NCBI RefSeq assembly: GCF_018263925.1
Contig: NZ_JAEVHF010000009.1
Coordinates: 62,001-126,000 of the forward strand
Source of the DNA: Kistimonas asteriae
GTDB lineage: Bacteria; Pseudomonadota; Gammaproteobacteria; Pseudomonadales; Endozoicomonadaceae
DNA: 64,000 bases
Direction of reading: 5' to 3'
Part shown: positions 35,701 through 44,064 of the stretch, piece by piece
How positions within the stretch are numbered: position 1 is the stretch's first letter
Layout: each line of letters starts with the position of its first letter
The notes under the pieces: generated by a model
Told to the model about the DNA's origin: nothing
Database searches by the model: none
Seen by the model: the letters and a program-made list of their open reading frames with translations, nothing else
Made by a program: the position numbers and the translations under genes

Positions 35701-38700
35701 CGAACCTTGGAGATAAACCGCTTGAGTGTGCTGCTGGTCGGATTGGTTTCGGCAAGGTGCGCCAGGTATTCCTCGGCAATCACCGCCTTGCGGGTCTGCT
35801 CATCCATGCCGGAAAGCTGGCCACCATAGCTGCTCTCAATGCGGGCTTTCACATCAGCCGGCATGTCGTTATGGATACGCGCCATTATGCTGTTCATGGT
35901 GCTGCCAAGCATGTTGGTTAATGCCTGATGTCCTGCGACTTCGTGCAGAATGGTTCGTACCGCATCCCGCGTGTCGCTCAGGTTGGCGGCAACAATCCAA
36001 GCTTGCCCGCTCCTGCGGTCAAAGACGCCTTTGATGCCGTTTGCACTGTCACGCTTCATGCCGTCGCGTACGTGTTGCGGTAGATCGGCTTCGGTATCAG
36101 CGACTTTCACCCGGACTCCAAGCGAATCGACAAGGCTCTCTGCTGCCTGCTCTGCACTCTGACGGTCAATGCCTGCCGACTCACTGCTCTGCTGCATCCG
36201 GTAAAGCACATCAAGGCCGTCATCCAGCTTCTTGCTGTCCAGGGTATTAATCAGCGTATCAAAGGCGCGATTAATAATTTCCCGTTCTGCTCCCTGCGGG
36301 TATGCCTGCTTCGTGTGATCGCTCAGGCTGCTGCCATCGTCCGTTACCGATTTCCAGCCTGCGGTAAGGTAGTGGTTCTTGTTGGTCAGACGGTCGTGAA
36401 CGTAGCTCTCAAAGGCTCGGGCAAACAACTCAATGCTGGTGTTCCAGTAGGGCGTCTTCTTACCTTTGTCCAACGCCATCGCCCCTTTAACAAACTCTGT
36501 GGTCTGCACCTGGGGCTCGTGAAGCTTTGCAATGGCTCGGGCGTCCATTTCCTCCATCACCTGACGGTAATTGTCCGTGAACACACCACCCAAACCGTTA
36601 AGGGTGTACTTGCTTGGCCGGTAGCCGGTGGCTTTCTTCACCAGCTTGCCGATGGCTTCCACCTCATCCGTCCATGAGAAGGTTCGTGACCTGGTTCGGT
36701 ACTGGCTGTTGTTAGCCTTACCTGAACGAATGACCTCTGCCAGCCGGTCAAACTCCTTCAGGTTGGCTCCGTCACCATTACTCTGCTCGATGGAAGTGCG
36801 CAACTCCTTGAGCTTGGCGTTCTCATCGTCAATGCGGCTTTGCTCCGACTTCTCGTTATTCTCAGCCGTCCGCTTGATAGCTTCCTCTATCTCTGCCTCG
36901 TTCAATGTGACGCTTGTCTTTTTCATGGCGGTCACAATATCGCGGAAAGCATTGAACACCTCCGGGCGAATATCCCGGTCGTTCGGTGCTTTTGAGGCTT
37001 CCGTTACCGAACTGGTAATGAACGGTGACTTCTCAAACCCTTGCCCCGCCATGATTGCAAAGTAATGGTCAAGTGCATGGCCCCATTCATGCGCCAGCGT
37101 ACCGGCACCAGCACGACGGGTAAGGTTGATTTCATTCACGCCGGGAACAAAGTGTGCCGCCGCTCCCTTGCGGCCCTGGGCACCGAAAGCAATACCGAGC
37201 GTACCGCCAAGGGATAGCGCCTGTGGTGGTACTTCCAGCAGGTTAGCCAAATCCATAAAGGCATCATAAGCCCGGTTAAGGTGCAGCTGCCGCTCGCGGC
37301 TTGGCTCCTTGCCTCCACCCTTCATCCAATTACCGAAGTTCACGCCCCGGAAAGCAAAGGCATCTGCCAGCTCCTTGCTGGTAATATCCCGTCCTTTGCG
37401 ATAGTCAGTGCCGGTCTTCTTGATATCCGTGACCAGTGTTTCAGGCTCCTGGAAGGTTTCTTCCGTTGTCCGCTTCACCAATTCACGGGCGCGTTCTATC
37501 GCAAGCTCTTGCGTGTCAAACTCGGGTTCCCGGGTACTCCATAAATGGTTCCGTTGCTTGCGCTTTATCTCCCACTTGCCGTCTTTTTCCACCACGGCAT
37601 AACTACGCTGCCATGACTCCAGTTTCGCAGGCCAGCCCTGCTCTAAATCCTTTAGCCATTTTTTCGCGTCGGCAAAGGATGGCTGTACCCCTCTGACAAA
37701 ACGGTTTCCACCTAACACTCCCGCCCGGTCGTTCAGCTCCTTATTCTGCCTAAAGCGCATTCGTGCCGGACCATCATAGGGAAAGAACAGATCAAGCAAT
37801 GACGGCTTGCTCTGGGCATCATCCAGAATGCTCGCCCATGACCTTGTATTACCCTGGGCCTGACTGATCTCATCCGACAACAAGCCTTTGAGCGTGTCGC
37901 TCTCGCCTGCCAGGCGTTTAAGGGTTTCGTCCCGCACTAGCTCAACGGCGTCAATGTATGCCTTGATGCCCTCGTCTGACATCTTCGACGGTTTGGCCGC
38001 TACCTTGTCGTAGATGTGCTTGAGTATCCGGGCGTTAATCGGATCGATACCGCCATCAATCAACTGCTGGTAATCCGGCTTCGGCCAGACCTTTGCTTTA
38101 ACGGCGAGCTTTACTTTCTCCGGGTCGGACAATCCTTTCAGGGTTTCCCAGTCAACGGCGTCACGGTTACGCAGGTTGTAGCTCAGCTCGTCGCCGTAAT
38201 CTTCGGTGGTGGTTGCTTTTGCTTTAGTGCCGGCAGTCTTTTTCGTTCGCGGTTTGCTTTCAGTCTTGCGGCTCTCGGATTTGTCGGTGTTGGTATTCTC
38301 AGTGCTGGCAGAAGTGCTAGCCCCAAGCAAGTCATTTTGCCCGCGTGCTGCAGCCTGATCGCTGGCGGAATCTGAGCCAGACAATACAAAGTCATCACGC
38401 TCTTTGTCGGCATCGGCTTTCTGTTGGGTTTGCTGTTCTTGCTGGCGGGTTTCGGCTTCAGTGGCCTGCTGCTGTTCGGACTGCTGCTGAAGCTCTGCTT
38501 CGGTCTGGGTGGTTAGATCAAGGGTGGGGGAATCGCTTACCGCTTCTGCTTCGGATTCAGGGGTACCACGTTGCTCGGTTTGCTGTCCTCGGCCTGTTTC
38601 TGCTCTCTCGCCAGCCGTTTGGCTCTGCCTTCCCGAAGCGCCATAGCGAACGCTCGAGCCTGATCCTTCGTCAGTGTCATTTTCTTCCACCTGGTTATTT

Positions 38701-41700
38701 TGTTCATTGGCGGCGGCTTCGGCCAGCATGGACAGCTCGCGGTCTTCCGCTTCAACCGCTTTCCAGTCTTCACCGTCGAAGGTGTCCGAGTCAAGGCCAG
38801 TCTTCCCTTCAGCATAGCCAATATCGGCAAGTTCAAACTGATCGAACCAGTCATCACCTGTAGCGTTTTCCTGCTGTTTATTGGCGAAATTCTCCTTGTC
38901 TTTGGTACTACCGGTAAACTTCGGGTCAACCTCCGCGTCGTTCAATACCCGAATCAACTCTTTCCGATAAGCTGGTGACAGAGGTTCACCGTTGAGCGCG
39001 GCATTTATGGCCGGTGCTGTGGTGTTGTTGGCCTGTGCTGCACCAAAGAGCGAATCGTCACCCATCACCGCCTGATAATCATTCATGGCGTCACTGAAGC
39101 GAGGGCGTCCCCGTACCTCATCCATGATCGCATCGGTAAGGGTATTGGCTCCGAACTCTGAGCCGTCACTTTCTGTGTAGCCATAGCCCGCCAGAATGCG
39201 GCCCATATCGTCCAGGCTCTTGGCGTTCTTGCCGCGGTTCACATAGAGTGAATTGCGACCACCACCCTTCGCCTTACGCCATGCGTCAATGCTCTCCTTA
39301 ACCGTTGACTCAATGGTGTCTGTGTTGATACCTCCCAGCTTGCCAATGGCAGTCAAGAGTGAATCGTCGTCCTGAATATTGGCCGTAGCACGCTTGGCAA
39401 TACGGGCGCTGTGATCTGCCTCCTGCGCCACAGCCTGAAGATAGTCCCGGTACTCCTGCTGCTGGAGCCTGGTATCCACAAAAGGCTGATCGTTGGCGCT
39501 GGTTGTGCCGGTCAAGCGTTGCTGTTCTTCCGTGTTGGTTACTCGGATATCCGACACTAACGCATTGAACTCATCCATGCGTTTTGCTTCCAGAGCGGCA
39601 CGGGCTTGGCGTAGCAGCTCGGTACGATTGACCGTGGCAATGGGGCGTTTGCTGGCACGAGCCTGCTCCATGGCCGCCTTTTCCAGCTTCTTAGTGTCCT
39701 TGATAAGCTGGCGTAACTGGTTGAAGCTCTCCCGGTCGCGTGGGTCGCCCTGGAACTTGCGCATGAGTTTGTTCAGCTCTGCGGCCTTGGCAGAGTACTT
39801 CTGATAGTCCGCGTCGGTGCCATCGTAGGCAAATCCCGGATGCTGGCGGGCTACCTGTTGCTCACGGCGCTCACGTCCTGCCCAGTCGATGTCTGCCAGA
39901 TCGTCTGAGGCGGTACCGGTTGAATCAATGAACGTCCGGCGCTGGTCTTCAAGCTGTTCGGCCTGTGCGGTGCTCTCGTCAATGCGCCAGTAACCGTTAG
40001 CCACCTGCATTGGTGTGCCGGTCATGCGGTTACGCTGCATGTAGGCGGTGGCCTGTGCTTCGGTCTGGAACAGATCGGCAGCCTGCCCTGTGTCTACCTG
40101 CTGCTGTACCGGCTGGTTCTCCAGCACCGGGCGTGATGCCTGCTGGTACTGCTCAAACCGGGCAATGTCAGACAGAGGGATAAACTGGCCTTCCAGTACC
40201 CTGTCGAACTCTTCCGCTGTTTGTACGCGGGTAATGTTGGCTCTCTGTTGCTGCGCGTCGGGCATACCCACCAGCACATAACCACCGTTGACCTTCGCAA
40301 CATGGAAGGGGTATTGGGTTAAGTCGTGCCGGCCGACATGGCGGTTCAGCTCATCCAGTGAGGCAAACGGCTTGCCGTCATTGCGTCCTATGCGCTGCTC
40401 GCCGGTTTCGTTGAACGGGTTGGATTGCGGTCTTTCAAAGCGTTCTGACTGTGCCTGCTCGGTAGGCTCTGTCCACTGGTTCCAGTTACCAGGACGGGTT
40501 TCGCGCTGCTGCTGTGCTTCCCATGGGTCTTGCGGTTGGTTCGATGGAACCGGGTTCATGCCTGTATTCAGGTTGCCTGCTACCGTTTGTGGTCTGCTGT
40601 GTGCCTGCCGCATCCGGTTTTCAAGGCTGGCGTTTTCCATAGCCAAGCGGCGAACGTCGCTCAATACCTGGTCACGCTGTGCGCGGGTATCTTCAAAGAG
40701 CTGTTTTGTCTGTGGCGTGTTGCCTAACGGGTTTGAAAGCTCACCCTCAAGGAATTTAAGCCGCTCCTCAAGCTCCGGCATCTGCTGTTCTGCCAGTGCG
40801 CTCTCGTTCAGGTTGTCACGGATACGGTTAGCGATGTCTTCCTGGCTCGCTTCAACACGGCCACGGTTCATGTAACCACCGGGCGCACCTGCTGCACCAC
40901 CCACCACACCGCCAATCAGTGCGCCTGTGGCGGCGGCTTCCGGTACGTTCTGCCAAATGTCACGCTGGTCGAGAGGCGCAAGCTCCATATTAGTCGCAAG
41001 CTGCTGCCCACCGGTTTCGATGGTTTCCTGTATCGCTTCAGTGCCAGCACCGGCAAAACTGTTTTTGGTAACACCCTGCGCACCACGGCCCATAACGATT
41101 TTACCGAGTGCCGGACCGAGTACCGCCATTGAGATACCACCTGCGGCTGCGGCCTTGGCAAAGGCACCGGTCGCCAGATCATCGGCAAGGCGCTTTTTCG
41201 CTCCATCAAATGCGGCGCGGGTGTTCTCCGGGTTGACCTGGTACTCCTGCCGGTAGTACTCCTGAAAGGCGTCTGACTCGTAGAGGGTGTTGTCATCAAG
41301 CGCCATCACTTCCTGAATGGTCTGCTCGCCAGCACCACCGCCGATCATGGCGGCCCCTACCGCTCCGAAACCTGCCGCGTTACCGATGCGGTCATTCCAT
41401 TTGTCCAGGGTGGCAACCTTATGTGCTGCAGCCTTGGCATCAGCGGCGCTCTCAGCGGTATCCAGTGCTTTTTTCGCCTTGCCATAACCGGAAGCCGTAC
41501 GGCCTAATGCTTTCGCACCCATGCCGGCTGCACCACCACCCACCAGCATGGGAGCCATTGAGCCAAGCCCGGACAATCCGCTATACAGTAAACCTTTGCC
41601 CGTGATCTCCTGCCCGTCACCAAAGCCGAAATTCTCCACCGATTCAATGGTGGACGGTCGGCGGTCCATAGCCATTTCATCAGCCATACCACGAAGGTAC

Positions 41701-41987
41701 TTGCTGGCAGAGTTCTGCTGGCCAAGAGTTACCCCCTGCGCCATGTCCGCTGTTGCTGACAGCGCACCGCTACCAATAGACTTCAGGCTGTCCCACTCCG
41801 ACATTACGTTGCCACGTGGCGCGGTTACCTGGTCGAACTTCGCTCGGAAAGCATCGGCCTGCCCGCTACCAAGCCCGTATTGCTTGATCGCGTTTTCCTT
41901 GAAGTCATTACGGATTACTTCGCGCTGGTAGTCATCGGCGTTCTGATAGTCGTCAGACTGTAGAATCTCATCCCAATTCATCAGCAT
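32745..41987 (-). CDS. Giant 3080-aa phage large polyvalent protein (ejection/DarB-like)
   Basis: This is the last gene of the late operon and one of the largest phage proteins. Residues about 120-370 hold several Gly/Ala-rich hydrophobic stretches (GSMAPMLVGGGAAGMG, ALIGGVVGGAAGAPGG). Residues about 1150-1270 are a Gln/Ser/Lys low-complexity linker. A first zincin-type motif AHEWGHALDHY is near 1633, in an LPD1-like domain (QALSLGGTLGIAFGAQGRKG). A second, ILHEVAGHQAL with EEYLAHLAE, is near 2016. The C-terminal 450 residues match the LPD38 pattern (PFLNARIQGLDRL, RIPKPFEMGAIFA). Such proteins ride in the capsid and enter the host with DNA; antirestriction and wall-degrading roles are known for relatives. 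A LexA-like box lies 28 bp upstream. Confidence 0.82.
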   Translation of the reverse strand: MLMNWDEILQSDDYQNADDYQREVIRNDFKENAIKQYGLGSGQADAFRAKFDQVTAPRGNVMSEWDSLKSIGSGALSATADMAQGVTLGQQNSASKYLRGMADEMAMDRRPSTIESVENFGFGDGQEITGKGLLYSGLSGLGSMAPMLVGGGAAGMGAKALGRTASGYGKAKKALDTAESAADAKAAAHKVATLDKWNDRIGNAAGFGAVGAAMIGGGAGEQTIQEVMALDDNTLYESDAFQEYYRQEYQVNPENTRAAFDGAKKRLADDLATGAFAKAAAAGGISMAVLGPALGKIVMGRGAQGVTKNSFAGAGTEAIQETIETGGQQLATNMELAPLDQRDIWQNVPEAAATGALIGGVVGGAAGAPGGYMNRGRVEASQEDIANRIRDNLNESALAEQQMPELEERLKFLEGELSNPLGNTPQTKQLFEDTRAQRDQVLSDVRRLAMENASLENRMRQAHSRPQTVAGNLNTGMNPVPSNQPQDPWEAQQQRETRPGNWNQWTEPTEQAQSERFERPQSNPFNETGEQRIGRNDGKPFASLDELNRHVGRHDLTQYPFHVAKVNGGYVLVGMPDAQQQRANITRVQTAEEFDRVLEGQFIPLSDIARFEQYQQASRPVLENQPVQQQVDTGQAADLFQTEAQATAYMQRNRMTGTPMQVANGYWRIDESTAQAEQLEDQRRTFIDSTGTASDDLADIDWAGRERREQQVARQHPGFAYDGTDADYQKYSAKAAELNKLMRKFQGDPRDRESFNQLRQLIKDTKKLEKAAMEQARASKRPIATVNRTELLRQARAALEAKRMDEFNALVSDIRVTNTEEQQRLTGTTSANDQPFVDTRLQQQEYRDYLQAVAQEADHSARIAKRATANIQDDDSLLTAIGKLGGINTDTIESTVKESIDAWRKAKGGGRNSLYVNRGKNAKSLDDMGRILAGYGYTESDGSEFGANTLTDAIMDEVRGRPRFSDAMNDYQAVMGDDSLFGAAQANNTTAPAINAALNGEPLSPAYRKELIRVLNDAEVDPKFTGSTKDKENFANKQQENATGDDWFDQFELADIGYAEGKTGLDSDTFDGEDWKAVEAEDRELSMLAEAAANEQNNQVEENDTDEGSGSSVRYGASGRQSQTAGERAETGRGQQTEQRGTPESEAEAVSDSPTLDLTTQTEAELQQQSEQQQATEAETRQQEQQTQQKADADKERDDFVLSGSDSASDQAAARGQNDLLGASTSASTENTNTDKSESRKTESKPRTKKTAGTKAKATTTEDYGDELSYNLRNRDAVDWETLKGLSDPEKVKLAVKAKVWPKPDYQQLIDGGIDPINARILKHIYDKVAAKPSKMSDEGIKAYIDAVELVRDETLKRLAGESDTLKGLLSDEISQAQGNTRSWASILDDAQSKPSLLDLFFPYDGPARMRFRQNKELNDRAGVLGGNRFVRGVQPSFADAKKWLKDLEQGWPAKLESWQRSYAVVEKDGKWEIKRKQRNHLWSTREPEFDTQELAIERARELVKRTTEETFQEPETLVTDIKKTGTDYRKGRDITSKELADAFAFRGVNFGNWMKGGGKEPSRERQLHLNRAYDAFMDLANLLEVPPQALSLGGTLGIAFGAQGRKGAAAHFVPGVNEINLTRRAGAGTLAHEWGHALDHYFAIMAGQGFEKSPFITSSVTEASKAPNDRDIRPEVFNAFRDIVTAMKKTSVTLNEAEIEEAIKRTAENNEKSEQSRIDDENAKLKELRTSIEQSNGDGANLKEFDRLAEVIRSGKANNSQYRTRSRTFSWTDEVEAIGKLVKKATGYRPSKYTLNGLGGVFTDNYRQVMEEMDARAIAKLHEPQVQTTEFVKGAMALDKGKKTPYWNTSIELFARAFESYVHDRLTNKNHYLTAGWKSVTDDGSSLSDHTKQAYPQGAEREIINRAFDTLINTLDSKKLDDGLDVLYRMQQSSESAGIDRQSAEQAAESLVDSLGVRVKVADTEADLPQHVRDGMKRDSANGIKGVFDRRSGQAWIVAANLSDTRDAVRTILHEVAGHQALTNMLGSTMNSIMARIHNDMPADVKARIESSYGGQLSGMDEQTRKAVIAEEYLAHLAETNPTSSTLKRFISKVRRVLRQLFPDLNWTQDDVVELLEAARKKLKGENNPDGPGGGKKDDLAGISGASDTTKEGSVAIQPTARSSANKDPGRTEKFHSEDSDSSNRYRTASIDVIDGLPEDIAEAMRRTNAGVRQQQGIVERVKDWFSDMELADKNTWKEYASRAYAGIIDQFDPIARLEKSSNDGNLKEASDSAYKATLRTKNLSGMMTAILGKGTPMLEKGSVIVRKGSKGLLEIMEPIAKAGNLELWEHWAAAQRAQRLLRDGRENLFTQADIDSINRYVDARPDLKKQFQQVQKDYQQFNRQVLDFAEDAGLINAEDRKLWESDDYLPFHRVNRLDDGSQNSLLRRKGLSNQKSGIKRLEGGVEQISPLEAIYRNTESLIDASMKNIAMQRIADIGTDAGVMEKTRAGDRMTSDQVKDRLVDLGVIKEGDSLTDEQVKRWGNMLVKFQDLGEGAVKVSRDGKTDVYQVHDQQLLETMQAMGPDTLNGILKIFAFPKRLLTNLVTSDPGFMARNFVRDTLSTWMTVHPDINGKTLHASMSTAMKRVANGLESDEHWALMMAGGGSGGFYEITPDNIRGNITPGQYKAHHRRAIDDLSKGWQKWQKFGGRFENANRLAVYEDAIAKGASIAEAAHQAQDVLNFTRRGKWQATRILTEIIPFLNARIQGLDRLARGGIENPSAMLLRGSIYMAASIALWSLFADDERYKSLPEHEKLTWHHYWDGEGNHYRIPKPFEMGAIFATVPEIANNVIFNGEDGEWAGKMIGGVLTDVFALSMPQFMAPAVDVGTNTNSFTGAPILSLGMQYQTPESQYTPWTSETMKAVAEAMPDAAPEWMRSPKRLEYLFRGYFGTLGSYALMGADGLSRKVRDTPDKPEASIKHIPVLGSFLRGKEPGATRYSTELYEMMREANELSATIKSYQKQGLAGKAAALQKEHDATLSKRKGINRNSRKISELRKQVRTLLDNRFMSSGLKRQRIEALNRQINAAYRDAARKYGN

Positions 41988-42014
41988 TCCTGGCTATTGG
42001 TGGCTATTGGTGCA

Positions 42015-42034
42015 ATCTGTATTTATATACAGTT
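42015..42034. promoter_or_regulatory. LexA-like box upstream of the giant gene
   Basis: Read on the minus strand the core is CTGTATATAAATACAG, one base from the ideal LexA palindrome. It sits in the only long gap (105 bp) of this part of the late operon, with a possible TATAAA -10 inside it. Tandem 10-bp repeats (GGCTATTGGT) lie between it and the start codon. Confidence 0.65.
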
Positions 42035-42092
42035 ATTTTAAACCATTATGTGCTACTCCCCAACAGTGAGAATCACTGCCTGGAGTGGCGGT

Positions 42093-43229
42093 TTAGCGGG
42101 TATAGTTTTGCAGGTAGCGTTGCGCAGCGTAGGGGTTGGCGGTACCGGGGGTGTACTTTGGCGCTGGCGTGGTGTTCACAGCCTGCGGAGTACCGGCTGG
42201 CGGCGGTGGGTTGTTACTGCCTGTCGTCGTGTTTCCAGATTTACCCGTCAACGCATTAACCAGCTCATCTATGCTGCCAGTGTCGCGCTCGCGTGGCTGC
42301 TGCTGGTACCTGCTGCCTGTGGCAAACCCAAGCCCGCCCGGATTCTGCTCGTACCACTCGCCATAGGTTGCGGGTGTCTGGCTATGAAAGTAATTCGGGT
42401 CAGCCTTGTAGGTAGTCTGTGCTTCGCGAGGGCCGTATCGGGTAATGAAATCATCATAAGCCTGATGTCGTGCAGCTTCCGGGTCTACAAACTCAATACC
42501 TCCTTTCTCTCCCGGTTTGTTCCAGCGCCCTTCCTTGAACTCTGCCCCGGCGATTGCGCTTTCATAGGCTTTTTGTGCGGCTCCACTCGCACCTTCCGCC
42601 AACTCCTTACTGCCAAGGATACTTTCGCGGGCCGGTACGGTGGTGCCTTTCATTTGTACCGTGTAGTTGTTCATGTTGGACAACTGCTCTTCCAGCTTGG
42701 CCAAACTCACACGCTTCAGGGGTTGGCCGTCCTTACCCATGATGCTGACAATCTGATTGCCTTTCTCGTCCTGGTCGATACTCACACCTGCGGCATTGTT
42801 GATGCTGCTATAAGCATTGCCATTAAGAATCCGGGTTGCGTCCTCTAACTTGCCCTCCTTGAGCGACTTCAGGAAAGCACCGGCATCCTCAGCGGCTTTG
42901 TAGTCTACCTGGTAGCGTGTGTTGGAGTTTTGTGTGGTGGCGTCTGGCGCATATTGGGTATTGCCACGGCTCCCGGCAATGGGCCGGCCCCGTCCGTGAA
43001 ACTGGGCATAATCGTTCCAGCTATCGCGCCACTGGTTATGCTCATCATTAGCCATTTTCTGCTTGGTCGCATCCATGGCAACCCGGTTACTTTCAAGCTG
43101 CTGGCGGCGCAAGGCATCGGTATAACGCTGTGACTTACGGCGCTCTGATTCTCGCTCACTCAGGCTAGGCACACTGCCGATACTGTCATACTTGGTATTC
43201 CAACGGCTTCCGTCATCTGCGGTGTACAT
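42093..43229 (-). CDS. Internal virion protein, unknown family
   Basis: This 378-aa protein has a helical, strongly charged N-terminus (SERESERRKSQRYTDALRRQ), a middle region of about 150 residues and a Pro/Thr/Asn-rich C-terminal tail with NNPPPPAGTPQAV. It lies between the 277-aa Gln-rich protein and the giant protein, the place where ejection or core proteins are encoded in short-tailed phages. The function is inferred from position only. Its ATG overlaps the stop of the upstream gene. Confidence 0.65.
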   Translation of the reverse strand: MYTADDGSRWNTKYDSIGSVPSLSERESERRKSQRYTDALRRQQLESNRVAMDATKQKMANDEHNQWRDSWNDYAQFHGRGRPIAGSRGNTQYAPDATTQNSNTRYQVDYKAAEDAGAFLKSLKEGKLEDATRILNGNAYSSINNAAGVSIDQDEKGNQIVSIMGKDGQPLKRVSLAKLEEQLSNMNNYTVQMKGTTVPARESILGSKELAEGASGAAQKAYESAIAGAEFKEGRWNKPGEKGGIEFVDPEAARHQAYDDFITRYGPREAQTTYKADPNYFHSQTPATYGEWYEQNPGGLGFATGSRYQQQPRERDTGSIDELVNALTGKSGNTTTGSNNPPPPAGTPQAVNTTPAPKYTPGTANPYAAQRYLQNYTR

Positions 43230-44062
43230 TAGTAGGCGCTCCCTATTTTAGAGTCAGTGATACCCATACCGGGTGTCAGCTCCAGAGTTTCAACCATGCC
43301 GTTTTTCCAGCGGTCTGACGCCTGCCCGTAAAACTGGTTTTGCAGTCCGGCAATCTGGCCGACTTTGCTCTGGTTGGCCTGCACATTGAACTGTCGAGCC
43401 TGCTCATTGAGCGCATCATACTTGTACTTCTCGTTGGTAAGCTGCTGCCCCATGCTGGCGTAGGAATTGATGGCGTTACCGTAGGCATTCATGCCCTGGT
43501 TACTCAGGCCAAGCCCCATTTGTGCCGCCTGCATGCGCTCGTTCATATCCTCGTCGCGTGCCTGCTGGCGTACCTGGTTCTGGTTGGCGCTGTACCCTGC
43601 CGCCTTGCTCAGTGAATTGCCGGTCTTCATAGCGGCATAGCGGCCTGAATTGGGGTTCACCCCCATGCGCTGCAGTGCGCGGTTGGCTTCCGCTTCCATG
43701 CCGTCAGCATTAGCGCTGTACCGTGCGCCACTGTCGGCAAGGCGCTGATTCAGCTCTGCCCCACTGACACCGGCATTCTGGGCAATGTATTCGTACTGAG
43801 GCTTGTACTGATCAAAGAGATCAAACAGGTCATCACCGTACTCGGTGATCTGATCGACTAATCCCTGCTGCTGCTCAAGGTTGAGGTCTTGCTGTATCTG
43901 CTCAGGGTTGTACTGGTAGTAACTGTTAAACCCTTCATCCTTAAAGTCAGACTGAAGGTAATCTTCAAGTCCTTCATTCATGCCATAGAACTGATCAACA
44001 CTTGGCTGGTATGTGTCTGGCTGGTAGGCGGTGGCCAGGTTATCCGTGTACAGCAGCTTCAT
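43229..44062 (-). CDS. Internal virion/ejection protein, Gln-rich helical
   Basis: This 277-aa protein is rich in Gln, Asn, Ala and Tyr and appears all-helical (MEAEANRALQRMGVNPNSGRYAAM, SLSKAAGYSANQNQVRQQARDE). Composition and position resemble T7 gp14 or P22-type DNA-ejection proteins that sit in the capsid core. No enzymatic motif is seen. It begins 3 bp after the host-specificity gene and overlaps the next gene by one base. Confidence 0.68.
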   Translation of the reverse strand: MKLLYTDNLATAYQPDTYQPSVDQFYGMNEGLEDYLQSDFKDEGFNSYYQYNPEQIQQDLNLEQQQGLVDQITEYGDDLFDLFDQYKPQYEYIAQNAGVSGAELNQRLADSGARYSANADGMEAEANRALQRMGVNPNSGRYAAMKTGNSLSKAAGYSANQNQVRQQARDEDMNERMQAAQMGLGLSNQGMNAYGNAINSYASMGQQLTNEKYKYDALNEQARQFNVQANQSKVGQIAGLQNQFYGQASDRWKNGMVETLELTPGMGITDSKIGSAY

Positions 44063-44064
44063 GG

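Noticed and set aside
42048..42848. 266-codon + strand ORF opposite a virion protein gene
   Set aside because: It is antisense to the operon-linked 378-aa gene and lacks any ribosome binding site or family pattern.
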